Assembly: GCF_022682495.2 (NCBI RefSeq)
Contig: NC_071399.1
Span: forward strand, 4,135,342-4,199,341
From: Desmodus rotundus
Taxonomy: Eukaryota; Chordata; Mammalia; Chiroptera; Phyllostomidae
Direction: 5' to 3'
DNA length: 64,000 bases
The position numbers and the translations under genes were made by a program. Shown piece by piece: positions 38,771 to 52,144 of this stretch. The notes beneath the pieces are model-generated. The model ran no database searches. It worked only from the letters and a program-made list of their open reading frames with translations, and was not told where the DNA came from. The first letter of the stretch is position 1, and every line of letters begins with the position of its first letter.

Positions 38771-40849
38771 CTCTTCAGGGTTTAACTACCTATTTGTTGG
38801 CATTTCAAACCAACATCATATGAATATATGGGGGGGCTTTGAATCATGGGGAGGAAAACTGAGAATGAGATAGAAGGTAAAATTTGGAAGATAATGAATT
38901 TAAGAGCCACTGTTTCCTGAGCCCTTATTTTGTGACATTTGCTGACACTTGTTACGTATTATTACATTTAATCCTCTTGAGCGCCTGTTAAATTGGCTTT
39001 GTACTGTTATTTCTGATTTTCCAGTTGAGGACACCTGGCTTGACCGATGCGGGGCAGGTAGGAAGGGTGCCTGGGCCTCGTCCCACAGCCGGAGGGGTGA
39101 GTGCGGTCAGTGTAGCACTAAGCCCGCACTCAGGAGCTGTTCCCCTGTCCATGTGCTATAGAAAACCTCTGCACCCACAACTGCACCCGTGACCCGAAAT
39201 CTCTAACATATGCAAATGAAGGTAATGGGGGTCTGACAATAAGATGACGATCATTTCCACTCTAAAATTTGTCACGTTCTGTGTTTTCCGTTTTTCTTTG
39301 TAATTCCAGTTGGCACACAGTGTTATATTAGTTTCGGGTGTACAACATCATGGTTAGACCTTTATAGTGTTTACAAAGCAGACCCCCCGCAAGTCTAGTA
39401 CCCATCTGACTCCACACATAGTTATGCAATGTTAAAATGTCTATAAATTTATTTTATCTCTCCATTACTTTCCATTGCCTTTATTTATTTAACTGCCACT
39501 AAAATGTTGCGATCCATTGTTTTCATGCACTTCCTAGCAGTTCTGTCATTGTGGATTCCAGGCCAGAATTCCGAGCAGGCTACTGTGTGAAATGAAAGAA
39601 CAGATGTTCTCCTGAGCTGCCCAGAAGGTGTAACCTCCCTCTCCTTTGTGTCTTTACAGCGAGAGCACTCGCTCAGTCTGCCTCGCGTTGTGCTACTTGT
39701 CCTGCCTGCATTTCCTGATGTCTACCTCCTCAAGGTATTGTAAAGAACCGTTTCTGTTCTTCCCCGAATCTTACTAGATGTTGCGCCTCGCACACAGTGG
39801 CAACTCGGTAAGTATTTGTTGAATCTCATAGATGAAGGTTTAATACAATGTCAGTCTGTCGAACAGTTTTAATCTTTTTACCACTGTTCAAACATGAATG
39901 CACTTAAATGTCATTGGAAAGAATGTTGCTGGTTTATTAGAAAAGAGAAAGAAATTGTTCCGTGTCTAAAAGCTGTTACACATTTCTAGTAATTTAAATT
40001 CAAGTCTTCTTTCTGGAGTTTCATAGAAATTTGCTTACAAAGGGACAGGCCCAAACTAATCAAATCAAAGAGTGGGCATTCATTGTTAAGGAAAGAAAAT
40101 ATAAAAATAACTCCGCCTGACTTTGCTATCCTATATTTAACAACATATAAAGATGAAAATATGTAACTATTCCTCACCACGCCCGTGAGTCTGAACCTCC
40201 TCATTTTCTAGGAAACCAAGTCAACTGGTTTAAACAACTTCTTATTTTTAATTCATTTAAGCTCTGTTGAGCACATAATATGTGAGAAATTCAGTGATAG
40301 GTATTTTAAATGAAGATCATGGCAATACATAAATGAGGTAGAAAATGATAAGGGGCAAGAGCCCTTTAAATTAACAAGAGGTGGTGGGTGACAGGGAAGG
40401 CGAACTTGATTCGTGAGCAGAGGCAACCCGGGAAGGAGATGGCCGCTGGACTTAGACTGTGGTGAAGACTCACATACCTACAGGGCTGGCCAGCCGTTCA
40501 GGCAGCAGGCTCGGCCTGAGTGAAGCTATCTAAAAGCAACAGCGTGGGGAGGGTTTGGGGAATAGTGCATAGTCCTGCATGGCTAGATCGTAGGGTATTT
40601 CAAGGAAAATACAGGAAGAAAAATCTGTAAAGAAAGAATCAATTCCATTTCGCTGCTGCAAATGGAGTTCTTAAGCAGGGCCAGTGCTGAGCATGTAAAA
40701 ATAAACAAGTCACTCTTAGAGCCCATGGGCCAAGGAGCAGCCAAAGCGCACGGTACCTGTGCTAGATTGATGGTACCAACGGAGCGCCCTTGAACAAAGG
40801 GTAAAGGGAACGAACCTATTCTGCTGTGTTGTGGGAGATGGTCTGGATA
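38771..40849. other. Intergenic, no gene seen
   Basis: Apart from the L1 fragment above and a short MIR-like tail near 39,785-39,830 (AAGTATTTGTTGAATC), nothing was recognised. Confidence 0.4.
39300..39520 (-). mobile_element. L1 3'-end fragment, antisense
   Basis: AATTCCAGTTGGCACACAGT, TTATATTAGTTTCGGGTGTA and CAACATCATGGTTAGACC match the reverse complement of mammalian L1 3'UTR sequence (atattagtttcaggtgtacaa). Confidence 0.6.
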
Positions 40850-41010
40850 GGGTTTAATTACTCAGATTCTGGAATAAGATTGAGTTCTGGAGTCAGAGGG
40901 CTAGTTCAAGGACCTGTCCCACCCCTTACCTTGACCTTGATCACGTGACCTTGGACATGCTATTTTATTAAGCTTTGGCCCCTGTGTGCTAGGGGTTAGT
41001 TACCGCATTG
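40850..41010 (+). mobile_element. MIR SINE fragment
   Basis: TTCTGGAGTCAGAGGGCTAG, CCTTGATCACGTGACCTTGG and ACATGCTATTTTATTAAGCT fit the MIR core (tggagccagactgcctggg ... tgtgaccttgggcaagttact). Confidence 0.65.
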
Positions 41011-41734
41011 GTTTGCTGGTGATCACAATGGTGCCATCTCAAAATGCTGTACTGAGGACAAGTGTGCCCATTTAAAGGATGGGCACAGTCCCTGTTAGAA
41101 CACTTGTGTTCATGTTGTCTGCAGCATTCACGGCACTGCTCCTGCTACTGCCATCGCAACTCTTACCACGGCAGGTTTCAGAGAGGAGCTGGCAAGGGCA
41201 GTAGCTTTAAAGAGGGACTTGAATTTCATCACCGGCAGAAGGGACACAGGGTGGAGGGAACAAGAGGAAGAAAGTGTGGGGCACGAGGAAGTTCATGTTG
41301 TGTTTGGGGAACAGAGAGCCCCGAACGTCAAGAAAGAAGGTATTAGGAAGAAGATGCTGAGGTGACTTTTAGTTTCCAGGGACACATCAGAAATGGGGAG
41401 ATAGGCAACATGAAGAACTACTAAAAGCTTTAATTCGTGAAGAATTAAGTGATCCGAAGACTCAGAGTCATCACTGGCATGCGTTACGTTCTAGATGGAA
41501 ATTGTATCTCCCGACAGTGAGTAGGATCATTATGAATCGCAGCTCCCCTGATCCCATTCTCTGCCTATGTCTCTGAGTGCAGACGGGAGTAGGGCCTTAG
41601 TAATTGGAAACATGGCACAGACCATGCTTCACAGGGTTTCTGGGAAGCAGGTCTTAGGATCACACAGGGTCACCCCAGGGATGGGCCCAAGCAGTCCACA
41701 GGGTCCCACTCACTGAAATCTACTTACTTTCCTT

Positions 41735-41860
41735 TCTAATGCATTTTTAATTAAACTTATTGGGCTGACATTGGATAATGGGATCATATGGGTTTCAGGT
41801 GTACATTTCTATGATACAAGATCTGTATATCACCCTCTGTGCCCTCCACAGTCAAACCAT
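41735..41860 (-). mobile_element. L1 3'-end fragment, antisense
   Basis: TTTTTAATTAAACTTATTGG, CTGACATTGGATAATGGGAT, TATGGGTTTCAGGTGTACAT and GATCTGTATATCACCCTCTG: reverse complement of a mammalian L1 3'UTR. Confidence 0.7.
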
Positions 41861-42109
41861 CTCCCGTCCAAGGCAAACCAAGGCATGGAGCACCCAGAAT
41901 GCAAGAACCCATTGTTCTTGGAAGCTGAAGAATGAGAGCCAAGGGCTTTGGGGGTAGAAATACTTTGGATTCTTTGAATCCTGTTGGCTTCTCTAATAAA
42001 AGAGCAGCGAAGGAGGAAAATGACAGGAAGTTTAAAAGAGATGGAGAAATGAAAAAGTGATGGTAGGAAAAAATAGGCCTCCTGACAGGGGAAGATGGAG
42101 GGAAGCAGG

Positions 42110-42314
42110 CAGGGGTGTCCAACCTGCAGGCCCGTGAGCCACACACAGCTCTGGATGGCCGTGTACGCGGTCCAACACAAAATCATACATGTACTTAAGA
42201 CATTATGAGATTTTTTTTGTGTGATTGCATGTCGCAAAGTCTATCATGTGTGGCCCAAGACAGCTCTTCTTCCCCTAGTGCGGCCCAGAGACGCCACACG
42301 GTTGGACACCCCTG
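42110..42314 (-). mobile_element. Non-autonomous hAT (Charlie/MER30-like) MITE, antisense
   Basis: Ends CAGGGGTGTCCAACC and GGTTGGACACCCCTG, nearly perfect inverted terminal repeats. The reverse complement contains CTCTGGGCCGCAC, GCTGTCTTGGGCCACACATG and ATTTTGTGTTGGACCGC, the same interior as the copy at 5,458-5,658. Flanking 8-mers do not match, so no target duplication is seen. Confidence 0.82.
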
Positions 42315-44103
42315 ACTTTACTCGAACACATCACATCCATTTGGCCGTCAGAAACACAAATTTATGGATAGCCAATAAAAAGATAGCCTTCTAAATTTTT
42401 AAAACCACACCCTAGCTTTTTGGACTAAACGCTGTCGTAAAATCGAAGGCTGCAGAGCAGCTGCTCAGTCTCCCAGAAGTCCATATCCACTTTCCACGTG
42501 ACCCTCGTCACTCCCGGCCACCAGCTCCGGCATCCTGGTTTACATAGTAACAAATACTTGCCTGCTCCCAATACACGTACATTTTTGTCATTATTATGTT
42601 ATTACATTCAGCATTTAAAAAGAATTTATTTGGCTCTCCATGGCAGAAAACCATTTAGGAAACTGTACAGAGCAGGAAAAATGTTGAATCTAGTATTGGA
42701 GTTGGTTATTGACTCATTAGTTTAATAACTCATTTTCTCCAAACTTGAATAACTGAACTGCATTAGAAATGATCCAGCATTAAAAAGCGCATTCTTCAAA
42801 TGGTAAACACTGGGTCTAGGATCTGAGTGGGTAGTTATTACTTATTTAAAATAAACAAGCAAATCCCATTGAGATATGGTCTCATTTTCAGGAATGGTCT
42901 ATTAGCAGGCAGCAGCGAGACAACAATTAACCGTATCAGCACATTAAAGCCTAATGTGTAAACTCAACATTGTCGCAAACACACATCCTACCATGGCCTA
43001 TTAAGTAATCAGAAATGATTGCAGATAATTAGCTGTTGAACAGCTGCATAGGCTCAAGTATTCCGTTTTTTATCAGACATGGAGACTTCAAGTTGGAGGA
43101 GGTTTTTCTGCTCTGTCATGGTCGGGGTGGGAGTGTCGCCAGGAAACACGTAGGGACAGAGTGGAACGTGTGACGACACGCTGCCATTTTACGTCTCTCC
43201 TGATCATACTCCTCACGTCCACGTGACTGTGGTTCTATGAGCGACGGCTGTGAAAACAAGGATGTTTCCAATGAACAAAACTCACTTGTAAATTTGAGAG
43301 CTGAATGAACCAGGAGAGCAGAGAAATCAAGACAATTCCTCTGATGAGTGCATAGCATTCCTGTTTGCTTGTATTTTTAGTTTGGATTGGTTTCCGTATT
43401 TCCTGTTTCTCCCTTCTGTCTGAGACTGTATTCAGACGCAAACCTCAAGGATGGTGTATACAGGAAATGTATAGTTGCACTTAAATAAATGTACTTATGC
43501 ATTTCTTTCTTAAATTTAAACACGCAGTCTCCTTTTTTCCTATCCCTTGTTTTACTGGAGAAAACATGCTACACAGAACGTGATGACCACCGTCAGAAAT
43601 CTGGGGCCTGATAGGTAAAAGCAAGAGCTACATGTATTTCATAGAGGTTTAGAGAAACAGAATTAAGAGACATAAGTTTAATTTTTTAAAAACAAAGTTC
43701 TCAAATTAAGCGTTCTTAAAACTGAAACAGGTGCACCGTGCGGTGCATAGGCCCTGCCAGGGGCGCCGTCAGGTAAACTCAGGGACCGGCCTCTCCCAGG
43801 GTGGATATGGTTAGCGGGACCTCGGGTTCAGCCAGGGGCTGCCCATGGGAAAATTGTAGGAACTAAACCTCCAAAGGAGATGGTTCGGCAAGAAATAAAT
43901 GTGTCATCGCCGGCGGTGCTGAACCTCTGGGAGGTATTTCCTGAACGCTTGCATTGAAGATTTTGTTTCATGTGAAACTACATTTAGCACAAGTTCTTTG
44001 TTTTTTGACAGAAGTTAGTTTTCATTTTATTTATGGGCCTACCAAGGATGAAATGGATAGATAAGGAGATAGGCAGATGGACAGATGCATGTTAATAAAC
44101 ATA
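42315..44103. other. Intergenic, no gene seen
   Basis: AT-rich sequence without a recognised gene or repeat. The short frames on both strands look random. Confidence 0.35.
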
Positions 44104-44782
44104 TGAGATCTGTCCAGAAGGTATCCAGCCAGGTAATACGCAGCCGATAGAGACATTTATTGAAGAAGATAGATGATACAAGAAACATTGTACACAGGAC
44201 AATGACACCTCCGTCCCGTCCAAAGTAGGCACCTTGGGACCTCACACAGTTCTCCCAATTGAGATCAGCTGCCCTGTTGTATTTCCCTGAATCTCATCAA
44301 CAGTCTGAAATCTCTTCCCTTTCAGAAGTGATTTTAGTTTTGGTTAAAGCCAGGAGTCACAGGGCGCCAAATCAGGGCTGTAGGAGGTGCTGAGTCACCT
44401 GGGTGATTTGATGTTTTGCCAAAAATCTCTGCACCAGACTTGCAGAAGCGGGTGTGTTGTTGTGATGAAGCTGCCAGTCACCAGTGGCCCAAAGCTGCAG
44501 CTTTCTGAATCGCCTGAATAGTTTCTGCGGCGGAATGTTCAAGTTTAATACAAAATGTGATGCAGATTCGTTGCTCACTCAGTCATTTTGAATGTGACGG
44601 CCACACAGTACACATGCTCATTCAACAGCGTCTACTGCCCCCACTGACTAGTACAGTGAAGTCATCATTGTTCATGCATGCACATTCCAGTCCACTCTCC
44701 TTGGCTGCCAGGTTACATTAATGTCTTGCAAACCATTCTCGTTATATTAACAATGTCTGGACTTCTTCCTGGACAGACTTCA
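44104..44782 (-). mobile_element. Internally deleted mariner transposon
   Basis: Ends TGAGATCTGTCCAG and CTGGACAGACTTCA are inverted repeats and both sides carry the TA target duplication (44,102-44,103 and 44,783-44,784). At 679 bases it is about half a full mariner. The minus strand keeps a transposase start (ECEQRICIKFCIKLEH-like), then jumps to the C-terminal part with HHNNTPASASLVQRFLAKH and PDLAPCDSWL, the end of the D,D34D catalytic domain. The first Asp of that motif reads Asn. Stops are present, so it is dead. A second copy is at 56,136-57,131. Confidence 0.85.
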
Positions 44783-44784
44783 TA

Positions 44785-47177
44785 TAATTAAGAACCACGA
44801 GCTTCATGCACAGTGAATTAGTTCTGTTATATGTATTTTATATTTGTTTCTCTCTAGTTATCCCCATGTTTATAAGCACTCACTGAGTGCCTGGTGCTGG
44901 GTGAGGCTGAAAGTACAGATGAAGAAGAGTTCCTCAAGGCGTTTAAAGTCTTTGTGGGGGAAGAGGCATTCAAAGCAATAACTGCAGTTACAGTTAGATG
45001 TGATGAGAGTTTGGAAAAGCCTCTTTGGTATGGAGGGAGGCTGTTGCATTGTACCTACTGAAGGTAACTAGAGCTAAAGTCAGCCATCTTTGCTTATTAT
45101 TCTTATGCTGCGCACACATTGCAAATTACTGATTGCTTTTGCCCAACTTTCTGAGAGTGGGCTTTCTGCAAGCACTGTCTCTTTCCCAGGGGTGCTAGTC
45201 AAGGTGGGAACGGGAAGGTGGCCTAGCAATACCAGCCTCCTCTTGGAGCCTGGTAGGCTCTCCAGGTTTAAGGCCCAGAAACGTTGATTTAACCAGCCCT
45301 CCAGGTATCCCTTCTGCAACGAGAAGTAGTATGCTCATGTGTTTTAGAAAAGATTTTAATTGACTGTATTAGAATAAGCATGTGATTCTCTTTTTTGCAA
45401 TGTATATTAATAATTAAGAAAATTAATTTGAAGTGGAAGGGGGATGTGAGGTTGAAAAAAGGCCAAGGAATGGACTGAGTCAGGTGACCTGGTTTCTAAT
45501 TCCAGCCCTGCCACCAAGTAATAGTAACAATTGCTGCTCAGTAACCTGTAACTGGGCCAAGACACTGAAGGTGGACCTCCGAGTCTTTAGCCATAAAACA
45601 GGGAGGTTGTATTGGAAGATTTCTGAAACGCCTTTCCCCGTCTAAAATACTGTGATCCTGAACAGGTTTTAACATCAATTATTTCCATTGCCTTTCCAGT
45701 CTAAAATACTGTGGTCCTAGACAGGTTTTTACAGTAGTTACTTGCAGTGCCCCCTAGTACTGGGACGGGTCCCCTTCAGTGGCCACAGCATGAGTCCAGC
45801 AAGCATTCTCATTTCATTTCAGGGGCGAACACAGATCATTTTGGTCCATGGTCAAGTTCAGTGCTGTGAACTCTTCAAAGCTGGTATCTGTCCTAAAATT
45901 ATTGGCAGGCATTCGTTTCCAAATGGTGCATCATCTTTGGAATGTGTTTTCTATGGAACCCTCTCTCGGTGCCATTTGCCGGGAACATTAGCGATTGTCC
46001 TTCTAAATAGCCTCTGTGTGGATGGTGGTTTTGTCACAGATCGTCTCTGAGCCACTTCACTCACAGTATTCATCTAATTTTACTCCTTCAATTGTATTTA
46101 TTCTTGGCTTTCTCCACCTCTTTCCCTTTTATAAGATATGCATGAAAATCAACCAAAGGGAGCCTCATAAAAGCTCTCTAAACCTCAAATCAGTTTGGGC
46201 GCCTCTGATTTTTTGTTGTTGTCGTTTTTCAAGTAAATCCTGTATACTTTCTTTGTAGAAATAATCAAAATTGTAACAAAATAATGTATCGTATAATTTG
46301 TTGTTTAATACACGTTTGTCTTCCGATTTGAAATGAATGCTCACTGCGAATATGGCCTTTCTTTCCCTCAGCACTGACTCCCCAGCTCCTAGGCCAGTGG
46401 CTTGAATACGACAGAAATTCCATAATGGTTGTTGAGTTAATATTATCCTATTACCTGATTTCATTGACTGCTCTTTGGCTATTATTAGAATTCTAAAATT
46501 GCAATCCTTTGGCCTCAAAACTGATAAGGGCTGCTCTTGGCTGATAGGTGCACTCTCTCCTGGGCAAATCTACATGTGAATAGGCCTTTGGCCCACATTA
46601 CCATGGAAACAGCCTGGGCCTACCTGTTCCTTAAGTAGGGCACTGAGGCTCTGCTTCTCACACTGGGAGGAGCGGAAGTCGCACTGGAATTCTGGCTTCA
46701 TTGTGCCTCATCTGCAGACCCCCCCCCCACACACACACATACACCTGGAGTTACTGCATTCTTTCTTCAGGTGGGTCACAATGCAATTGATTGTGATGAG
46801 AGCACTTAATCTATTCACTATACCTGATTAAGTTACTCCTTGATTGTGTTACCACTTCATCCATTTACCTTGATTAGATTGTTGCTGGAAATCTATGGAT
46901 CAAGCTTCCAGGTTCAGTTATTGTCAAATTCCTCAGGGTGTTTCTGAATTTCTCCACATTATCTTGTTGGCTATTCTTTAGGGTATGCCATTTCTACAGA
47001 TAACTAATCTCATCTATTACCTTTTGAAGCTCCCTGGTTTTATTCTTGCACAGCAACTTTATGTCAAAATCCTGGGGTGGTGGTCCTGCCTTTGCCAGAG
47101 CTAACCAGGCCTGGGCAATAACCCCTGTGGCTGTGGAGGCAACAAACTAGTTTCCTCTTTCTTTTCCCTTCCTACTG
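44785..47177. other. Intergenic, no gene seen
   Basis: Contains the MIR above. A near-duplicate pair (CCTTTCCCCGTCTAAAATACTG near 45,632 and TTTCCAGTCTAAAATACTG near 45,695, each followed by a GACAGGTTTT-like string) forms a short local tandem. A CA/poly-C run is near 46,720. No gene. Confidence 0.4.
45460..45640 (+). mobile_element. MIR SINE fragment
   Basis: GACCTGGTTTCTAATTCCAG, CCCTGCCACCAAGTAATAGT, AACTGGGCCAAGACACTGAA and GCCATAAAACAGGGAGGTTG match the MIR core order. Confidence 0.7.
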
Positions 47178-47600
47178 TGTAACCAAACCTGTACCACGAA
47201 AGCCGAACTCGTGAGACAGGTGCTGGTGAGAAGGACAGAGGTTTATTCAAGTGCTGGCCACCTGAGAAGATGGGGGACTCTCATCCCTAAGCCCATCTCA
47301 ACATCTCAGCGCAGGCAGGGGAGTATATTAGGAAGAGGGAAAGCAGAATAAAGAGATCAGGGGAAGGGGGCTGAAAGTTCTCCATGTGTAAGTCAGCAGT
47401 CCATTCCTGTGATCATCTCAGAACTGGTTGAGCAGAGGGCTGGTTTGTACGGTTGAGAGTCAGCAGGTCTACCAGAGCCAAATGACCCATTGCTGGGGTT
47501 AGCCTTCTTCCCTGGAGCGAGTTCCTGGAACTCTCACACAAATATGCCACTTATCCTCAGGTTACATATTAGTGAACAATTCATCTTTTATATTAACCCT
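47178..47600 (-). mobile_element. Candidate LTR (endogenous-retrovirus-type), minus strand
   Basis: On the minus strand the sequence has a poly(A) signal AATAAA (47,247-47,242), then about 65 bases with a CT-rich stretch, ending GTTTGGTTACA. This is an R-U5 layout closing with CA, and on the plus strand the boundary reads TGTAACCAAACC. The upstream (U3) end was not located, so the right limit is approximate. No retroviral coding region was recognised beside it. Family unknown. Confidence 0.45.
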
Positions 47601-50600
47601 TTCAACAGAAACAATATTGAAGGAATAGAGGGGTGGGTTACGCTGTTTCTTTGTCACCAAGCGGTGGTAGAGACTCACATGTAACTCCTTCGAAAGGGTA
47701 AGAGAGCTTTCTATGAATTCTTCATCAGGGGCCTGGGACCCAAGTTTATGTCAATGTCTTCTACATGTAAGAGGAGCAGAGCAGTCAGAATCAGACTGTT
47801 AACAAAATAATAATAAAAATTTCTGACAGCTTGTTCCACAGTCAGGCTCACTTTTTCCAGGTGACATGAGCTCAGACTATCATTGTAAACCCACCTCTGG
47901 CCTTCCCTGCCTTGGGGACAGCAGTTGAGAGACAGAGTCCTGGGTGGCCCACCAGCGGCAGGCCAATCGGCTCACTCGTTTTTGCATTTAGGAGGTCAAT
48001 GAACAGTCGTGTAGGTCTCTTTCATTCACCTTCTTGACTTCTTGGCACTTCTTCCTTGGAAGAACTGCAGAAAGGTTTCTCTTGGTGTTCGCAGAGACCA
48101 AGTAGAAGACACTTCCCTATGGCTCCTCCAGAAATGCCATCATCTAGCTAGGCATTGTCTTAAAACAAACTCCAGAAGATTCAGTAGAGTTGAAGGATCA
48201 CATGGTGAATACTAGTGACTGAAATCCCTTTAGTCAGTGAGTTATGATGGCGTTGGTCTATATTCCTCGCATGCTGTTAAATTTGTCCTAGTTCTCTAGC
48301 GTTTTTGATACCCCTCTCATTTGTTCCATCAGGCCCTCCCCATGGCTCTCTCCAGCACTCCCTTGGATCGTTCTCAAAACACAACCAAGTGGTGCCGGTT
48401 TACAAAGTAAAATGTATGCAAACACATTTCTGTTGTATTTTCTCATACATCTCCGACCTGTAGGAAATGTAATCTCTTGACACATCCCCTAAAGAAATTT
48501 ACTTGAAAGGGAACAACAGAACTACAAATAGTGCTTTCTGTATTTTTTTTTTATTTCAAAAATAACCTCTCTGATATTGAACATCACCATTCCCCGAAGG
48601 CTTCAAGTCGTTCTCTTCATCTAAGTGTGTGGCCATGTTACATGCGCTTTGCAGGCAGAATAAAATTTCAGCATGCCTTGAAGACCCCTCACTGACAGAT
48701 TTAATAACGTCGTATTGTGAACCCCTGTACCCTACAGTAGCACAGAAGAGGAAGGCTACAGGGCAAGCAGAACGTGCCTTCGAGGAGATGAAGCACAAGC
48801 CTCCAAGTCCAGGCACTAAGTTTCCAGGACTTACTGTCAGGATGAATTTTTACCGCCTTAAACAGGTTCTGAGCCTATTTACCCTTTGTGGGCTATTTGT
48901 GCCACAATTGTCTCTGATTCCAGATCTCAGGGGACAAAAGCAGACCTAGGAGGTAGGGTGAGAGGTTGCGCATTGGCATCCACACTGATGAAAGCAAAAA
49001 TCGGGAACGTGCAGGAAACTACAAAACGGAGATCGAGAACTCAAACTGTAGGGGACCTTCCTATCACACTAACATCCTCCCTTTGGTATGGCATAGAAGA
49101 GTAATTCGTGTTTTCAATGATACCACTGAGTATTCAATTTAGCAAATATTTAATGGGAGAGGCCCTGCGGATAGCATAGTGTTTTCTAGTAGGTACCCAG
49201 CCCAGTGTCTGGCCCAGGCTACAGGGGTTCAACTGCTCTGTGGTGAATGAGAGCAAAGTGAACTCCCTAGAAACACACTGGGAATTAGGTTGTGACGTTT
49301 TTAATGGGACTATTTCAAGGGAAGGAGATGAGAAAGTTAAATAGCTATCAAGAATAAAGCCAGTGAGCTGGTAACGGAGAGTTTAAAAAAAAAGAATAGA
49401 TGAAGGCACCATCAAAGATTATAGAAAAGGTCAAGAATACAGAGCTTTGAAAAATGCAGAGGTAACATAGTATAGCCACAGAATTCTAGATCTTCTGAAA
49501 CTCACAGATTGAAGATTTAGGAAGGCTGTAAATGAGGTAGAAGTGGTATTTGATGTAGAAAATGATTCAGACATAAATAAGAACATCCGCGTAGGCCAGT
49601 CTCTGGGAAGGGCAGACGCTAGCAAGGCTCAGGAGTGGGCGGCAGATGAAAAGGCAGAGGAGGAAACAAGAAGTTCAAGTCAAGGATAGCTTAAGCATTT
49701 GGGCCCTTGGGAACATTTGGAGGAAAACGACCAAGAGCAAACCACTGTCCAGCATAAGCGCAAGGTGGATTTCATTCTTTAAAGACCGAAGAATGGATTG
49801 GCACTGAAGGTCAAGAAATGAACAGATTCAAACTGCAGTGTAACAGGTCGATAGAATTCCTCTGAGACCAGTCTACAGAGAGCCCCTAAACAACACGGGA
49901 GGTAGGGGCAGCAACCCCCTCCCTATGCGGTCAGAAATTCTCATGCAACTTTTGACTCCCCTCCTTTGTTGCCCCTTATGCTGCATCGAATTGCAAATGG
50001 ACCAAAGACTTCAAATGTTGAGAAATACAGGTATCAAACTAGATTTCTAAAATATGCCCGATTGTCTTTACAAACTTGGAATGGAAAGATCTTTCTCATC
50101 ATGATAAATAATAGAAACAAATAAAAAGGATTCATTTATGGAATACTTGTCTATTCCTTATCCAAATGAACCTTAAGAAAGGCAAGGGCGGGCCAATGGC
50201 ATGTTGAGAAAGTTCCAATACTCCGTTTCTGTCCAGAGGATTCCCTTTAGTTCCTCAATTCTAACAATGTTTCTAGTCAACCAAGACCTAAAATTAATTG
50301 AACCTACTACCATTTCACCTGCTCATCACTTGCTCCCATAGTGTTCTTCTTATCCAACGTAAGTTCACGGTCACTCTTAATCATCATCCTGCCTGAATCT
50401 ATCTCTCTGTCTTGGGTCAGCACCCCCAAATCTAAATGTGGCTGGGTTTCCATCCCCCACCGGTCTCACTTGAAATTTATAATTACAAATATCAAGTGGG
50501 CTCCTACTTGCCAGCCGTCCTAATCCACTCTCTTCCGACTTTCTTGTCATGTCCTAGTTCTTCCCTCCTCCTCTATCAAACCTCTAAGTACCTCCTTGCA

Positions 50601-52144
50601 CTGCCTCACTTTCATCTAACTACCTTACTGTCTATGTCACGGAAGAAATGGAAGGAAGGGGAAGAGAACTTGTACGAGCTTCCTTTGCCACAATGAGCTG
50701 CCCACCTGCCTCGAGCAGAGGAAATCTTATTAGTAGGCCACTTTCAGAGAAATTCTTCTCTAGTGCCAGTTAATTCATAGTACTTTTAATTGTGCAGTGA
50801 AGTCATAATTCATCATCAGAGAACCTCTTATAATCAATAAGTTAAAAAAAGAAACCTTATTTTGATCATTTCATAATATTTTATGATTCCACTAAAAGCA
50901 CTATTAATTCAGATATTGGAAACACTGGTAAGTTAATTAATTAAGCATAAAACTATAGTACACAGTTACAGTTAGTAGCTTTCTGGGTTCATGATGTTGC
51001 CTTTCTCTGAAGAGTAGTTAATGGACAGTATTGACCTCCCCGATCCTGCTATATTTCCAACCCGATTTCTGGGCTGCATCCATCCGAGGCCAGTTTGAAA
51101 TTATTTTTCCCCAAATGGGATCACAGAAGGAACCCGATATTCAGAAAGCCATTTAGTCAACCTCCTGAAAACTGACTCTTTATGCCTGTCGCTGAGGAAA
51201 TGGAATACAATTTCATTTCCTGGAAGCCACCACCGGCATTGGATGGCACGTGACTGCACGGGGCTACTGTGCTTGAAGGTCATGGGCAGAGAGGGTCCGG
51301 ACCGTGGTAAATGAATAGTCAGGGGCATGGGGCCCTCGCTCTGAGACCCTAGCAGAACTCTTCAGCTCTCCCTGGAGTATGTAGTTACTGCCGCTGAATA
51401 ATGTGGCATTTAGTCGAGGAGAGAGGTTTTTGTTTCTGATTGATCTTTTTTTTTTCATACTCACCTTGGTCTGAACAGGCTCATTTCTTTTTCAGGAATA
51501 GTCTCTGATAATTTACTTCGGCGTTCTCTCAATGAGAGCAAAAACGCAGTGGCAATATCAAGCTGGTTGCTTATTGCTCTTCTGTGAGTAGCAAGCACAC
51601 CCTGACCAATCTACAGAGGACAGTGGTGCGGGCACCCCGTGTGATGCCAACGGAAGGTGGCAATTCGATTTTCAAGTAGCACGTCAGTGAAGGCGTGGGT
51701 AAGCAAGAACGCATGCCCGTCAGCTCTTGTAAATGCATTCCATCAAGCCTACTGAAGTATCACAGACCAAAGAAACAGTCCCAACTCTCTGAAAAATGGA
51801 TCGCATCTCAAAGCTCAAAAGTGGCTTGTCCTCTGCCACACTTACTCATCACCTTGATTCTCTGGCCTTCTCTGATTGCGGTCTAATGTTCTGGGGCCTC
51901 ACGCTGGGGAGAGAGTTCTTCCTTTAAGACATTCCTGGCAGGCTTCTCTCCCACTCGTCCAGATGTCGAACCTGGAAACCTGTATTGTCTAACGCACCCG
52001 AGGCTGAGATGATGAATAGGTGCATTCAGAGACCCTCCTACAGGGTGGAATGGTACTGAAAATAGGACAAGAAGCTAAGTTATCACAAAGAAGGTGGGCA
52101 AGAATCAACCTTACCGGAGCAAAACAGGATATAGTTTCTTTTTG
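47601..52144. other. Intergenic, no gene seen
   Basis: Mixed composition. 47,700-48,480 may continue the LTR element, but no gag, pol or env frame is recognisable. 48,560-49,110 contains two short frames without known relatives. Nothing else could be supported. Confidence 0.3.
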
